NCBI GenBank assembly: GCA_043746555.1
Contig: JAYTQU010000155.1
Coordinates: 1 to 38,293, forward strand
Origin: CAZQYC01 sp043746555
GTDB lineage: Bacteria; Pseudomonadota; Gammaproteobacteria; Steroidobacterales; Steroidobacteraceae
Direction: 5' to 3'
Length of the DNA: 38,293 nucleotides
The notes beneath the pieces were generated by a model. It was given only the letters and a program-made list of their open reading frames with translations, did not search any database and was not told the DNA's origin. Both the position numbers and the translations under genes were made by a program. This document shows positions 1 through 6,599 of the stretch, piece after piece. Every line of letters starts with the position of its first letter. The stretch's first letter is position 1.

Positions 1-63
1 GCGTCGTTGTACACTTCGGTGTCGCAGAGTCATTTCGGTTCTCTGCGGCATCAAGCAATCGGA

Positions 64-153
64 GCCGAACAACCGCATCAAAATCATTCGCTTTGCTCAC
101 TCGACCGTGCAACAGCTACGCGCTTCGCCAGCGCTTTATGCATGGCGTTATGC
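64..153 (+). other. attC recombination site of the partial first cassette
   Basis: R''-like GCCGAAC (64-70) and R' GTTATGC (147-153) bound a 90-base segment. Inner boxes GCATCAAAA and TTTATGC can pair with extrahelical bases. The start of the cassette that owns this site lies left of the window, so the R'' complement test cannot be applied. Confidence 0.6.
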
Positions 154-170
154 CGCAGGAAAAACCGGGC

Positions 171-200
171 TTGACATACTATATATGGTATAGGCACAAT
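171..200 (+). promoter_or_regulatory. Promoter and operator of the cassette toxin-antitoxin pair
   Basis: A perfect -35 box TTGACA lies at 171-176 and a CACAAT -10-like box at 195-200 (18-base spacer). Between them an almost perfect palindrome, ATACTATATATGGTAT at 176-191 (one mismatched pair), is well placed to be the operator for the antitoxin. The predicted transcription start falls on or next to the toxin start codon at 206, so the messenger may be leaderless. A cassette-borne promoter would let the pair be expressed far from the integron promoter. Confidence 0.6.
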
Positions 201-205
201 GTGGT

Positions 206-487
206 ATGTGGAGAATCGACGAACACCGAAGAGTTGAGAAGCAGATGGATTCGGTGTCGAAAGAGATTCTCAAGCGTTATGAAAAGTGGCAAGACATCGC
301 AATGATTTCCGGCTCTCCAGGTTTGCGGATGATTAAAGGATTTCACGACGAGGCGTTGTCGGGTGAATGGAAGGGCCACCGATCATCCCGCCTGGGAATA
401 CAGTACCGCGTCATTTACCGGATTATTGCTGCGGATCGGCTCTTCCAGGTTATCTCCGTCACTGCACACGACTATCGGAGGCCATAA
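206..487 (+). CDS. Type II toxin, RelE/HigB-like mRNA interferase
   Basis: A 93-residue basic protein of the RelE/ParE superfamily (HigB/YafQ-like branch), expected to cleave mRNA at the ribosome until bound by its antitoxin. Visible family features are the N-terminal helix with MWRIDEHRRVEKQ, the central GLRMIKGFHDEALSGEWKGHRSSRL segment (about residues 35-57, strand with catalytic basic residues), and the terminal VTAHDYRRP. The ATG at 206 gives the usual family length; there is no Shine-Dalgarno sequence in front of it, in line with a leaderless message. The gene precedes the antitoxin and overlaps it by one base (TAATG). It is the only gene pair of integron cassette 1 (148-795). The product looks intact. 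Confidence 0.82.
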   Translation: MWRIDEHRRVEKQMDSVSKEILKRYEKWQDIAMISGSPGLRMIKGFHDEALSGEWKGHRSSRLGIQYRVIYRIIAADRLFQVISVTAHDYRRP

Positions 488-747
488 TGAGTCAGTTTCG
501 TCCAGCTAAGCGCCGCACAACCGTCAGCGTCGGCGAGTCCGTTCGAATCATTCGAGAGCTTCAAGAACTTAGCCAGAATCAATTGGCCGAACTGACGGGC
601 ATTCCTCAGGCAACGGTCTCGGCAATTGAGAACGATCGAGTTAGTCTCGGGGTGGAACGTGCGAAGGTTCTTGCCCGCGCTCTCAAGTGTCATCCCGCAG
701 TACTGGTATTCCCAGGCTGGGACTCAAGCAAGCAATCTGCGGCATAA
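487..747 (+). CDS. Type II antitoxin, XRE-family HTH protein
   Basis: An 86-residue protein with a helix-turn-helix of the Cro/C1 type: SVRIIRELQELSQNQLAEL (about residues 18-36) followed by the recognition helix TGIPQATVSAIENDRVSLG (37-55). It should neutralise the toxin encoded just upstream and repress the shared promoter by binding the palindrome at 176-191. The start at 487 shares one base with the toxin stop, so the two are translationally coupled; an in-frame upstream start at 367 would lie inside the toxin gene and adds nothing family-like. The coding end runs directly into the R'' box of attC (742-748), as is common in compact cassettes. Confidence 0.85.
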   Translation: MSQFRPAKRRTTVSVGESVRIIRELQELSQNQLAELTGIPQATVSAIENDRVSLGVERAKVLARALKCHPAVLVFPGWDSSKQSAA

Positions 748-801
748 CAAATTGTTCGATGCGACGTGCGAAGACGTACGCCATCAACAATGGCGTTAGA
801 G
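742..801 (+). other. attC site of the toxin-antitoxin cassette
   Basis: R'' GCATAAC (742-748) and R' GTTAGAG (795-801). The bases GCGGCATAAC at 739-748 are the exact reverse complement of GTTATGCCGC at 147-156, the start of this cassette. Inner boxes ATTGTTCGATG and CATCAACAAT pair with one unpaired C, the extrahelical base that orients attC sites, around a short GACGT/ACGT hairpin. The site is 60 bases long. Confidence 0.88.
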
Positions 802-1186
802 ATCGCACGAGTCAGAACACAACATCAAGCGTGGCAGTGACTTTGTCGTTGGCCACCGCACATTATTCCGCTCATCGCCATCCAGTTGCATTCAGGGTTC
901 TCAATCGCTAACTTATCGCCAAGCTTTTATCGCAGTGGCACGCACGCAATGACGCATCAGCAAGCACAAGGTTCAGTGGTCCACACAATAAAACGTCATC
1001 GTGCATTGAGCGCGTAGGGTTTCAGTCAGTTGTCTTTTCGCCATCGGCTCTTGAAGCAATCACCGTCATCGCGTCGTTTGGCACCGCATTCATTTTCAGG
1101 TTTGGCTCTAACATCCGGCTCGTGGGCGACGGGTTTATCGTACTTCCTTCTTCATGCGTGAGTGCGCCCGCGCCACAACCGGGGCG
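796..1186 (+). mobile_element. Integron cassette without a recognisable gene
   Basis: This 391-base cassette starts at TTAGAG and ends in its own attC. No reading frame of useful length begins inside it on either strand; a 25-codon frame near 830-911 has no family resemblance and no ribosome binding site. It could carry a promoter or a small RNA, or be passive cargo. Nothing more specific can be read from it. Confidence 0.65.
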
Positions 1187-1192
1187 TTAGCT
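1106..1192 (+). other. attC site of the non-coding cassette
   Basis: R'' CTCTAAC (1106-1112) and R' GTTAGCT (1186-1192). R'' is the exact complement of GTTAGAG at 795-801, the start of the same cassette. Inner boxes around CCGGCTCGTGG and CCACAACCGG pair with unpaired bases, leaving a longer variable loop. Length is 87 bases. Confidence 0.85.
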
Positions 1193-1222
1193 TACAAAAG
1201 CGGTGTGGCGTATCCTTCGAGC

Positions 1223-1703
1223 ATGAATGCATCCGTCTACATTGAGTCGTCCATCATCAGCTACGTCGCGTCCTAGCCGAGACATTGTGAAAGCTGGACG
1301 CCAAGCCGTCACATCGGCGTGGTGGCTCAAGCACAGAAATAGATTCGAGGTTTACATCTCCGTTCTCGTCGAAGAGGAGATATCAAGCGGTGATCCCGTT
1401 GCGGCGGCGCAGCGGGTCCAAGCGGTTGCCGACATCCCAAGCGTTGTCATCACACCAGAAGCACAAGCCCTTGCCGAGGCGCTTGTGGCGTCCAAGGCGA
1501 TGCCGGCCAACAGCGCGCGTGATGCGTTGCATATCGCTGTCGCGGCCACGCAAGGCGCGGACTACCTGCTCACTTGGAACTTCAAGCACATCAACAATGC
1601 AGAAACAAAAGCGCTGATCACGCGCGTTGTTGAAGCCAGTGGCTTGGAGTGTCCCATCCTTTGCTCACCCGAAGAACTCGGAGGTTACGATGATGAAGAA
1701 TGA
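1223..1703 (+). pseudogene. VapC-like PIN-domain toxin, frameshifted
   Basis: The expected protein begins at the ATG at 1223 (MNASVYIESSIISYVA) but meets TAG at 1274-1276; the rest of the PIN domain (RPSRDIVKAGRQ onward) continues in the next frame to 1703. Members of this family run straight from the YIESS strand through an SRD segment, so one extra base or two missing bases near 1268-1273 explains the break. The downstream part keeps the acidic DALHIAVA helix and the DYLLTWNFKHI strand. An internal ATG at 1227 gives a long open frame, but its first 15 residues are not PIN sequence and lack the first acidic residue (E in YIES), so such a product should be inactive. Integron cassette 3; partner gene overlaps its end. 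A sequencing error is the alternative. Confidence 0.75.
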
Positions 1704-1866
1704 CCCTATTGTCGACGACGTGAGAAACAACGGCTTGATCTTTGCGGCGCGTTACAACAACAACCTTGCGGCAATGTGCAAAGCACTTAAGGAGCGTGAG
1801 AAATTGTCAGGGCGCAAGCTGGTCAATCGTAAACCGCGTCGCTTGGTTCGGAAAATTGCAAGTTAA
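1690..1866 (+). CDS. Small antitoxin-like partner of the PIN toxin
   Basis: A 58-residue charged protein starting MMKNDPIVDDVRNNG and ending in a basic tail with RKPRRLVRK. It starts inside the last 14 bases of the PIN toxin gene, the usual toxin-first order for this VapC group, where a short DPIV.DEVR-type protein follows the toxin. The same pairing occurs again at 25519-25954 in this window (EIVDEVRAVREAHAAKFNYDLRAIF), and the two small proteins share the N-terminal D.IVD.VR and the AA.(Y/F)N(N/Y) segment. The antitoxin role is inferred from that context; no DNA-binding fold is evident in so short a sequence. Confidence 0.6.
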   Translation: MMKNDPIVDDVRNNGLIFAARYNNNLAAMCKALKEREKLSGRKLVNRKPRRLVRKIAS

Positions 1867-1909
1867 TCGGGTAAGCGCAGACGCACGTGGCTGATGGTTG
1901 GCGTTCGAC
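1867..1909 (+). other. Degenerate attC candidate closing the VapC cassette
   Basis: R' GTTCGAC at 1903-1909 starts the next cassette and is well supported by its complement at 2189-2195. An R'' complementary to the VapC cassette start (GTTAGCT, 1186-1192) is not found; GTAAGC at 1871-1876 is the nearest match to GTAAGCTAAC. The site may be decayed. Confidence 0.3.
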
Positions 1910-1922
1910 AGGAGACTGATCC

Positions 1923-2177
1923 ATGAATGAAGCTCATGAAGATTTCTGGTTTCATGCCAAGCGTTATGGCTGGGGTTGGGGTATGCCCGCGAAATGGCAA
2001 GGCTGGCTTGTGCTTGGTGCGTACGTCGGGCTGCTGTACTCAGGCGGTGCCTACTTTAAGTCCAAACAAAGCGTATCTGCCTTTCTCATTTACGCGGCTG
2101 TTGTAACTGTCGCTTTAGTAATTGTGGTTGCTCGCAAGGGCGAAAAGCCGCTTGCATGGCGCTGGGGTAAGAAGTAA
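1923..2177 (+). CDS. Small two-helix membrane protein, function unknown
   Basis: An 84-residue protein with an aromatic N-terminus (DFWFHAKRYGWGWGMPAKWQGW, residues 6-27), two hydrophobic helices (about 28-45 and 50-69), and a basic tail ending KPLAWRWGKK. Proteins with this WF.AK.YGWGWG.P..WQGW pattern and RWGK end recur in proteobacteria, often inside integron cassettes, without known function. The start at 1923 follows an AGGAG-type ribosome binding site (1911-1915) placed directly after the cassette boundary at 1904, as in compact cassettes. Inner-membrane location is inferred from the helices. It is the only gene of cassette 4. Confidence 0.75.
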   Translation: MNEAHEDFWFHAKRYGWGWGMPAKWQGWLVLGAYVGLLYSGGAYFKSKQSVSAFLIYAAVVTVALVIVVARKGEKPLAWRWGKK

Positions 2178-2188
2178 AGAGGTAAGAG

Positions 2189-2253
2189 GTCGAACCATCG
2201 GCTCAAAGAACGACGCGTTCAAAGCAACGCGCGGTTCAAGCGTATCGTTATGC
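2189..2253 (+). other. attC site of the membrane-protein cassette
   Basis: R'' GTCGAAC (2189-2195) is the exact complement of GTTCGAC at 1903-1909. R' is GTTATGC (2247-2253). The centre folds into a strong stem, GAAC-GA-CGCGTT around loop CAAAGC, closing with AACGCG-CG-GTTC. It is the last attC site seen in the array. Confidence 0.85.
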
Positions 2254-2273
2254 CTTAATACCCAGGAGGAACA

Positions 2274-2354
2274 CTGTACTCATCAATTCTCAGCGTGGTC
2301 CTAGTTGTAACAGTGATTGTCACGGGTGTCAGTGTTGTATATCGAATTCATTGA
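2274..2354 (+). CDS. Possible 26-residue hydrophobic microprotein with CTG start
   Basis: Just after the last attC, a strong Shine-Dalgarno sequence AGGAGG (2264-2269) stands four bases before CTG (2274). From there a frame encodes YSSILSVVLVVTVIVTG (residues 2-18) and a short VVYRIH end, a plausible single membrane helix. No ATG, GTG or TTG is available at that distance, so this is either a CTG-initiated peptide or a decayed cassette gene whose start codon was lost. No attC follows it, so this fifth cassette seems truncated. Confidence 0.25.
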   Translation: MYSSILSVVLVVTVIVTGVSVVYRIH

Positions 2355-2734
2355 ATAGATTGCGGGTAATGTTCTTGATCGAGACGAACTAGAGAGACAG
2401 CCGGACCTCGGCGCGCGCGTAAGAAGTAGCTCGCGGCGCGAAAGCCATCGACTGCATGCGACCCATTATAGGAGAACGAGACTGATCGTTAGCGCAACCG
2501 GCAATGCGGCGCTCGACGGAACTGGTGATCGAACTGCCGCTTGATTTAGCCGGATGGAAATTAGTTTGAGTGTCCGCAGGAGACACATTCCGCGCGAAGA
2601 TTGCGACTCAATCGCGTGCGGAAAGTGGCGCAGCGTGGCGAGGTCGGATTTGGTAGGCGCTATCGCGGATCGCGCTACACCCTTATTAACGCCATCTGGC
2701 AAACTGCCCCTCGAAATAGTTACTATCGCAGTCT
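2355..2734. other. Intergenic stretch with nothing recognisable
   Basis: This 380-base interval lies between the end of the cassette array and qor. Open frames here (for example 2389-2586 minus and 2554-3147 plus) have no family-like sequence, and the latter runs through qor in another frame. No attC, tRNA or terminator was seen. Confidence 0.5.
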
Positions 2735-3706
2735 ATGACAAACGCAATCCGTATCGAATCTGTGGGCGGTCCCGACGTACTTCGTTGGGAGCCGGTGGAC
2801 GTTGGCGAACCGGGGCGAGGCGAGGTGTGCCTAAGGCAAACCGCAGTCGGCCTCAATTTCATCGACGTGTACGAACGCACGGGGCTTTATCCCAGCAAAT
2901 TACCGACCGGCTTGGGCCACGAAGCAGCCGGTGTGATCGAAGCGATCGGACCCAAGGTGCAGGGTTTTGCTGTGGGCGATCGAGTGGCGTATGTACTCGG
3001 TGTTGCCGGCGCTTATGCGGAGCGGCGCGTGGTCCCTGCCGAGCGGTTAGTGAAATTGCCGCCGGGTATTCGCGATTCGGTCGCTGCGGCGATCATGCTC
3101 AAAGGATTGACGGCGCATGCGCTATTACGCCGTACCTATCGGGTTAAGCGTAACGATGTGGTGTTGATTCACGCAGCCGCGGGCGGCGTAGGTTTGCTAC
3201 TCACGCAATGGGCCAAGCATTTGGGCGCGCGCGTTGTTGCCGTCGTCGGCTCCGCCGAGAAAGCAACGTTGGTGCGCGAACACGGCGCCGATTTGGTTTT
3301 ATTGAGCGACGACGATTGGGTGCGCGCCTCGCGTGATTTCACACGCGGACACGGCGTCGCCGTAGTGTACGACTCCGTCGGCAAAGACACCTTCATGCGT
3401 TCGCTCGATTGCCTTAAGCCGCTCGGCATGATGGTGACGTTCGGCAACGCGTCGGGTCCGGTGCCGCCGATCGCGCCGCTCGAACTTAGCAAACGCGGTT
3501 CGCTGTTTCTCACGCGACCGACTTTATTTCATTACATCGCGACTCGCGCATTGTTGACGCGGGCCGCGCAAGATTTGTTTTCGGCGATCGAACAAGGCGC
3601 AGTGCGCGTACACATCGGACAGACTTACGCGCTGCGAGATGCAGCGCAGGCGCATCGCGATCTTGAAGCACGCAAGACGGTAGGATCGACCGTGTTGTTG
3701 GCATGA
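2735..3706 (+). CDS. qor: NADPH:quinone oxidoreductase, zeta-crystallin type
   Basis: A 323-residue member of the medium-chain dehydrogenase/reductase superfamily that would reduce quinones with NADPH in the cytoplasm. The N-terminal GroES-like domain shows VGLNFIDVYERTGLYP (38-53) and GHEAAGVIEAIG (61-72) without zinc-binding cysteines, as in QOR. The Rossmann nucleotide-binding motif HAAAGGVG is at 146-153 and the family's DSVGKDTF segment follows. Length matches E. coli Qor (327). The stop overlaps the start of the next gene by four bases (ATGA), so the two are cotranscribed, although a biochemical link between a quinone reductase and an outer-membrane barrel is not obvious. Other zeta-crystallin-like reductases are possible, but the overall pattern is close to Qor. 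Confidence 0.9.
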   Translation: MTNAIRIESVGGPDVLRWEPVDVGEPGRGEVCLRQTAVGLNFIDVYERTGLYPSKLPTGLGHEAAGVIEAIGPKVQGFAVGDRVAYVLGVAGAYAERRVVPAERLVKLPPGIRDSVAAAIMLKGLTAHALLRRTYRVKRNDVVLIHAAAGGVGLLLTQWAKHLGARVVAVVGSAEKATLVREHGADLVLLSDDDWVRASRDFTRGHGVAVVYDSVGKDTFMRSLDCLKPLGMMVTFGNASGPVPPIAPLELSKRGSLFLTRPTLFHYIATRALLTRAAQDLFSAIEQGAVRVHIGQTYALRDAAQAHRDLEARKTVGSTVLLA

Positions 3707-5421
3707 ATAGCGGCCGACGCTGGAGGCTAGGGACTGGAGAAAGGAATCGATACACGCTCTTCATTCTTCTGCTCGTGGAATTCGCATCTGCATTTTCGCA
3801 GCAGTCTCCGTCCGACTCGAGCCCACAGCCGCCGGCCCACAGCCCGCCTTCGTCCGCGCAACTTGAAGTCCAGCTTCAAAAAACGAGCGCTCGCATCGGC
3901 TCGATCACCATAGTCAACAACAATGTCTTCGCGACGGACACGCCTGAAGAGAACAACGCATTGTTTCGTCTCGCCAACAAACTCCACGTCGTGTCGCGTC
4001 CATCGATACTGCGTAAGCAGTTACTATTTAAAGAAGGCGATGTCTATGTCGAGCGCTTGCTGCGCGAAAGCGAACGCATTCTACGGAGCAATCGATACCT
4101 ATTCGACGCCGAAATTGTCCCGGTCGCCCTGCACGATGGCATCGTTGATCTGGAAGTGCGCACGCGCGACGTGTGGACTTTCAAACCCGGCATTCAATAC
4201 GGACGCAGCGGCGGAACCAATTCGACCGGCTTCGAATTGCAGGAATCCAATTTGTTCGGGCTAGGTAAAGAAATCACCGTCGCGCAGAAGACCGATGTCG
4301 ATAGAACCACCAACGAGTTTCGTTATTTTGATCCGCAGATTTTTGGCAGCCATGCGCGAATGGAGCTTTCGCATTCGACCAATACTGACGGCCGGCGACG
4401 CAATGCCTATTTCGATCTTCCTTTTTACGCACTCGATACGCGCTGGTCGGCAAGTGCCAGCGCGCTCGATTGGGAGCGCACGGATCAACGCTATTCATTA
4501 GGCAAGGTCGCCGACGAATTTCAACATCAGCAAGAATTGCTGCAACTACTCGGCGGCACGTCGAGCGGTCTGCAAAACGGCTGGGTACGACGCTTCACTT
4601 ACGGCGCAGCCTATACTGAAGATTATTTTGCGCCGACAACTACCGCTCTCAGCGCCGCCGTCTTACCGGCAAATCGACAATTTGCGTATCCATTCGTCGG
4701 CTTCATCGTGTTCGACGACCAGTTCGAGAAACGCCGTAACGAAGATCAAATCGAACGCACCGAGGATTTATTCACCGGTAAATACTTGCAAGCCAGCATC
4801 GGCTGGGCGGGCGAGCACTTTGGATCGAGCGCCAATGCGGCAATACTCGCACTCGGCGCCGGCAATACCATGGAGTGGCGCGATCGTCGACACACCTTGG
4901 TGATGCAAGGCGACGCGACCGGTCGCATCGAAGACGGCGCAATCGCCAACGGATCGTTAAACACGGCAGCACGTTACTACTGGCGTATGGCGCGGCGACA
5001 ATTGTTTTATGCATCGCTATCGGCATCGATAACGAAATCGCTCGACGCCGATCGACAGCTCACCTTGGGCGGCGACTCGGGTTTGCGCGGTTATCCGCTA
5101 CGCTATCAAGACGGCAGCGCCGTTGCGCTCTTGACGCTCGAACATCGTATCTACACCAAGTACTATTTATTCCGCATATTCCACGTAGGCGGCGCGACTT
5201 TTTTTGACGCTGGTCGCACCTGGGGTCGAGGCAATGCCCCGGTCGCATCCGGCGTCGAAGCTAACAAAGGACTGTTGAAAGACATCGGACTCGGATTGCG
5301 CTTCGGCTCAAGTAGATCCGCTTTCGGCAACGTCATCCACGTCGATCTTGCATTCCCCCTCGATGGCGATCGGTCGATCCATAGGGTGCAGTTTATTGTG
5401 GAGACGAAGTCGAGTTTTTAG
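3703..5421 (+). CDS. Omp85-family outer-membrane protein (POTRA plus surface-antigen barrel)
   Basis: A 572-residue protein. A hydrophobic N-terminal segment (TLFILLLVEFASAFSQ, about residues 18-33) is a likely signal peptide, followed by a Pro/Ser-rich linker, one POTRA-like domain (about 64-155, with LLFKEGDVYVERLLRESERILRSNRYL) and a beta-barrel (about 160-572). The barrel contains GGDSGLRGYP, the conserved lid-loop motif of BamA/TamA, and ends in phenylalanine, the usual outer-membrane sorting signal. With one recognisable POTRA it is shorter than BamA (five) or TamA (three), so it is more likely a specialised insertase, exporter or phospholipase-associated barrel. The start overlaps the qor stop by four bases; its end overlaps arfB on the other strand by four bases. 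Confidence 0.8.
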   Translation: MNSGRRWRLGTGERNRYTLFILLLVEFASAFSQQSPSDSSPQPPAHSPPSSAQLEVQLQKTSARIGSITIVNNNVFATDTPEENNALFRLANKLHVVSRPSILRKQLLFKEGDVYVERLLRESERILRSNRYLFDAEIVPVALHDGIVDLEVRTRDVWTFKPGIQYGRSGGTNSTGFELQESNLFGLGKEITVAQKTDVDRTTNEFRYFDPQIFGSHARMELSHSTNTDGRRRNAYFDLPFYALDTRWSASASALDWERTDQRYSLGKVADEFQHQQELLQLLGGTSSGLQNGWVRRFTYGAAYTEDYFAPTTTALSAAVLPANRQFAYPFVGFIVFDDQFEKRRNEDQIERTEDLFTGKYLQASIGWAGEHFGSSANAAILALGAGNTMEWRDRRHTLVMQGDATGRIEDGAIANGSLNTAARYYWRMARRQLFYASLSASITKSLDADRQLTLGGDSGLRGYPLRYQDGSAVALLTLEHRIYTKYYLFRIFHVGGATFFDAGRTWGRGNAPVASGVEANKGLLKDIGLGLRFGSSRSAFGNVIHVDLAFPLDGDRSIHRVQFIVETKSSF

Positions 5422-5843
5422 TCATCGCCGGCGATTTTTCTACGTAGATTTTTTGTTTTGCCTCGCTGTTCCTTCGTTACCAACCTTCGCTCTTTGGATG
5501 CACGCGTTGGTTTGGTCGCGCGGCGAATTTTCGGTTCGATGAGTGCTTGCTCAAGCATTTCGGCCAAGCGCTCAAACGCATCGCGTTTATTGTGCTCTTG
5601 AGTGCGAAAGCGTTGCGCGCTGATGACGATCTCGCCGCTGCCGGTTAAGCGTCGTCCTGCCAATCTTCGTAGTCTTGCGAGTGCGCCCGGCCAAAGTTGT
5701 GGACATACGGATGGATCGAATCGCAATTGCACGGCGCTCGCGACTTTGTTGACGTTTTGTCCACCCGGTCCGCCCGCGCGAATGAAATGCAGCGTCACGC
5801 TGTCGTCGGGAATCGAGAAAGCCGGTGTTATTTCGATGGCCAT
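5418..5843 (-). CDS. arfB: Alternative ribosome-rescue peptidyl-tRNA hydrolase
   Basis: A 141-residue ArfB (YaeJ) protein that enters the A site of ribosomes stalled on non-stop mRNA and hydrolyses the peptidyl-tRNA. The catalytic GGQ motif is visible in RAGGPGGQNVNK (GGQ at 27-29), and the long basic C-terminal tail (KIRRATKPTRASKERRL...KNLRRK) is what binds the empty mRNA channel. The start at 5843 (MAIEIT) fits the family length of about 140; a start at 5864 would add seven residues. Convergent with the Omp85-like gene, overlapping it by four bases. Confidence 0.93.
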   Translation of the reverse strand: MAIEITPAFSIPDDSVTLHFIRAGGPGGQNVNKVASAVQLRFDPSVCPQLWPGALARLRRLAGRRLTGSGEIVISAQRFRTQEHNKRDAFERLAEMLEQALIEPKIRRATKPTRASKERRLVTKEQRGKTKNLRRKIAGDD

Positions 5844-5907
5844 TGCAACAGAGACTGAAGACAAGAGACCCGTGAAAGAGAAGGGTAGCGCATATTTTTT
5901 ACGTTTC

Positions 5908-6241
5908 TCACGTCTCGGGTCCCGTGTTACGAACCGGCTCTTTTATATGCAATACCACTTCGCGCTGCGGGACCGGCATAGTGATACCGTCCTCTTTGAA
6001 TAAGGATCGCTGTTAATACCAGCGTCACCATATGCGGGCAAATAATAATCAGCCCTTCGCTCAACCGAGCGGTTAAGCCTGCTTGCGCCTCCAGCGCGCG
6101 GGCATACGTTGTGGTGTGAACTCGGCGACCGAGCCAAACCGCCAGCGACACGATACCGCCCGACGCAGTTAGCTGCACCGTCCCCGTGAACGTGAACAGC
6201 GCCGCGGTTTCGCGCGCCATTTTGTCGATGAGTTCTTGCAT
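5908..6241 (-). pseudogene. MscS-type mechanosensitive channel, collapsed by internal deletion
   Basis: The open frame from 6241 encodes a possible N-terminus (MQELIDKMARETAALF, then SLAVWLGRR and a hydrophobic SEGLIIICPHMVTLVLTAIL segment). In a second frame, 6003 down to the stop at 5908, stands LFKEDGITMPVPQREVVLHIKEPV, the characteristic C-terminal tail of small MscS channels (EDGI.MP.PQR). The pore helix and beta domain that should connect them are absent, and the joint near 6003-6010 is out of frame. This is best explained by a large internal deletion. The tail is a secure match; assignment of the N-terminal part to the same gene is inferred. Confidence 0.65.
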
Positions 6242-6255
6242 CGCGACGAGAACGG

Positions 6256-6519
6256 CTAGGCGTTGAGGTCCGGAATCAGCTCGCTTTCAAGTCGCGTAAT
6301 CTGATCCTTCAGCAGCAGCTTGCGTTTCTTCAAGCGCCGCAGCTGAATTTCATTGACGTACAAATCCAACTGCAAACGATGAATGACGTCGTCCAAGTCG
6401 CGATGACTAATGCGCAGTTCACGCAAGCGTTCCAAGCGTTGAAAAGTTTTTGTCTCGACATTGGCTTGGCCGTCGTCGGCCGTATCGGGAAGATCGGGAG
6501 TGTGGTCGTCGGTGCCCAT
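6256..6519 (-). CDS. DUF465/YdcH-type small coiled-coil protein
   Basis: An 87-residue protein with an acidic N-terminus and a C-terminal helical hairpin: RLERLRELRISHRDLDDVIHRL, then QLRRLKKRKLLLKDQITRLE. The second helix with LKK.KL.LKD.I is the hallmark of the YdcH/DUF465 family, small cytoplasmic proteins of unknown function usually about 70-90 residues. The ATG at 6519 (MGTDDHTPD) gives a sensible length; the longer start at 6585 adds 22 residues without family support. It precedes the MscS remnant on the same strand. Confidence 0.75.
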   Translation of the reverse strand: MGTDDHTPDLPDTADDGQANVETKTFQRLERLRELRISHRDLDDVIHRLQLDLYVNEIQLRRLKKRKLLLKDQITRLESELIPDLNA

Positions 6520-6599
6520 GTGGTGAGTACTGTATGCCAAGCCCGGCCGCGCTGCCACTCTGCGTAACGCTGTCGGGTAAGACAACTAGCGGATAGTAC

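Larger units (their letters stand above)
1..2253 (+). mobile_element. Distal part of a chromosomal integron cassette array
   Basis: Four attC-like sites in the same orientation (ending at 153, 801, 1192 and 2253) separate short units that each carry zero to two small plus-strand genes. In cassettes 1, 2 and 4 the first bases of the cassette are complementary to the R'' box of that cassette's own attC (10 of 10, 7 of 7 and 7 of 7 bases), which is the signature of circularised cassettes. No integrase gene is present; since cassette genes point away from attI, the intI gene would lie left of base 1. Gene content (toxin-antitoxin, ORF-less, small membrane protein) is typical of sedentary chromosomal integrons. 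The left boundary is outside the window. Confidence 0.82.

Noticed and set aside
687..911. A 74-residue frame spanning the end of the antitoxin gene and cassette 2
   Set aside because: It crosses an attC recombination point, so it could not be a cassette gene, and it has no family resemblance.
2554..3147. A 197-residue frame entering qor in another frame
   Set aside because: Most of it overlaps the qor coding sequence and the rest has Arg-rich shadow composition.
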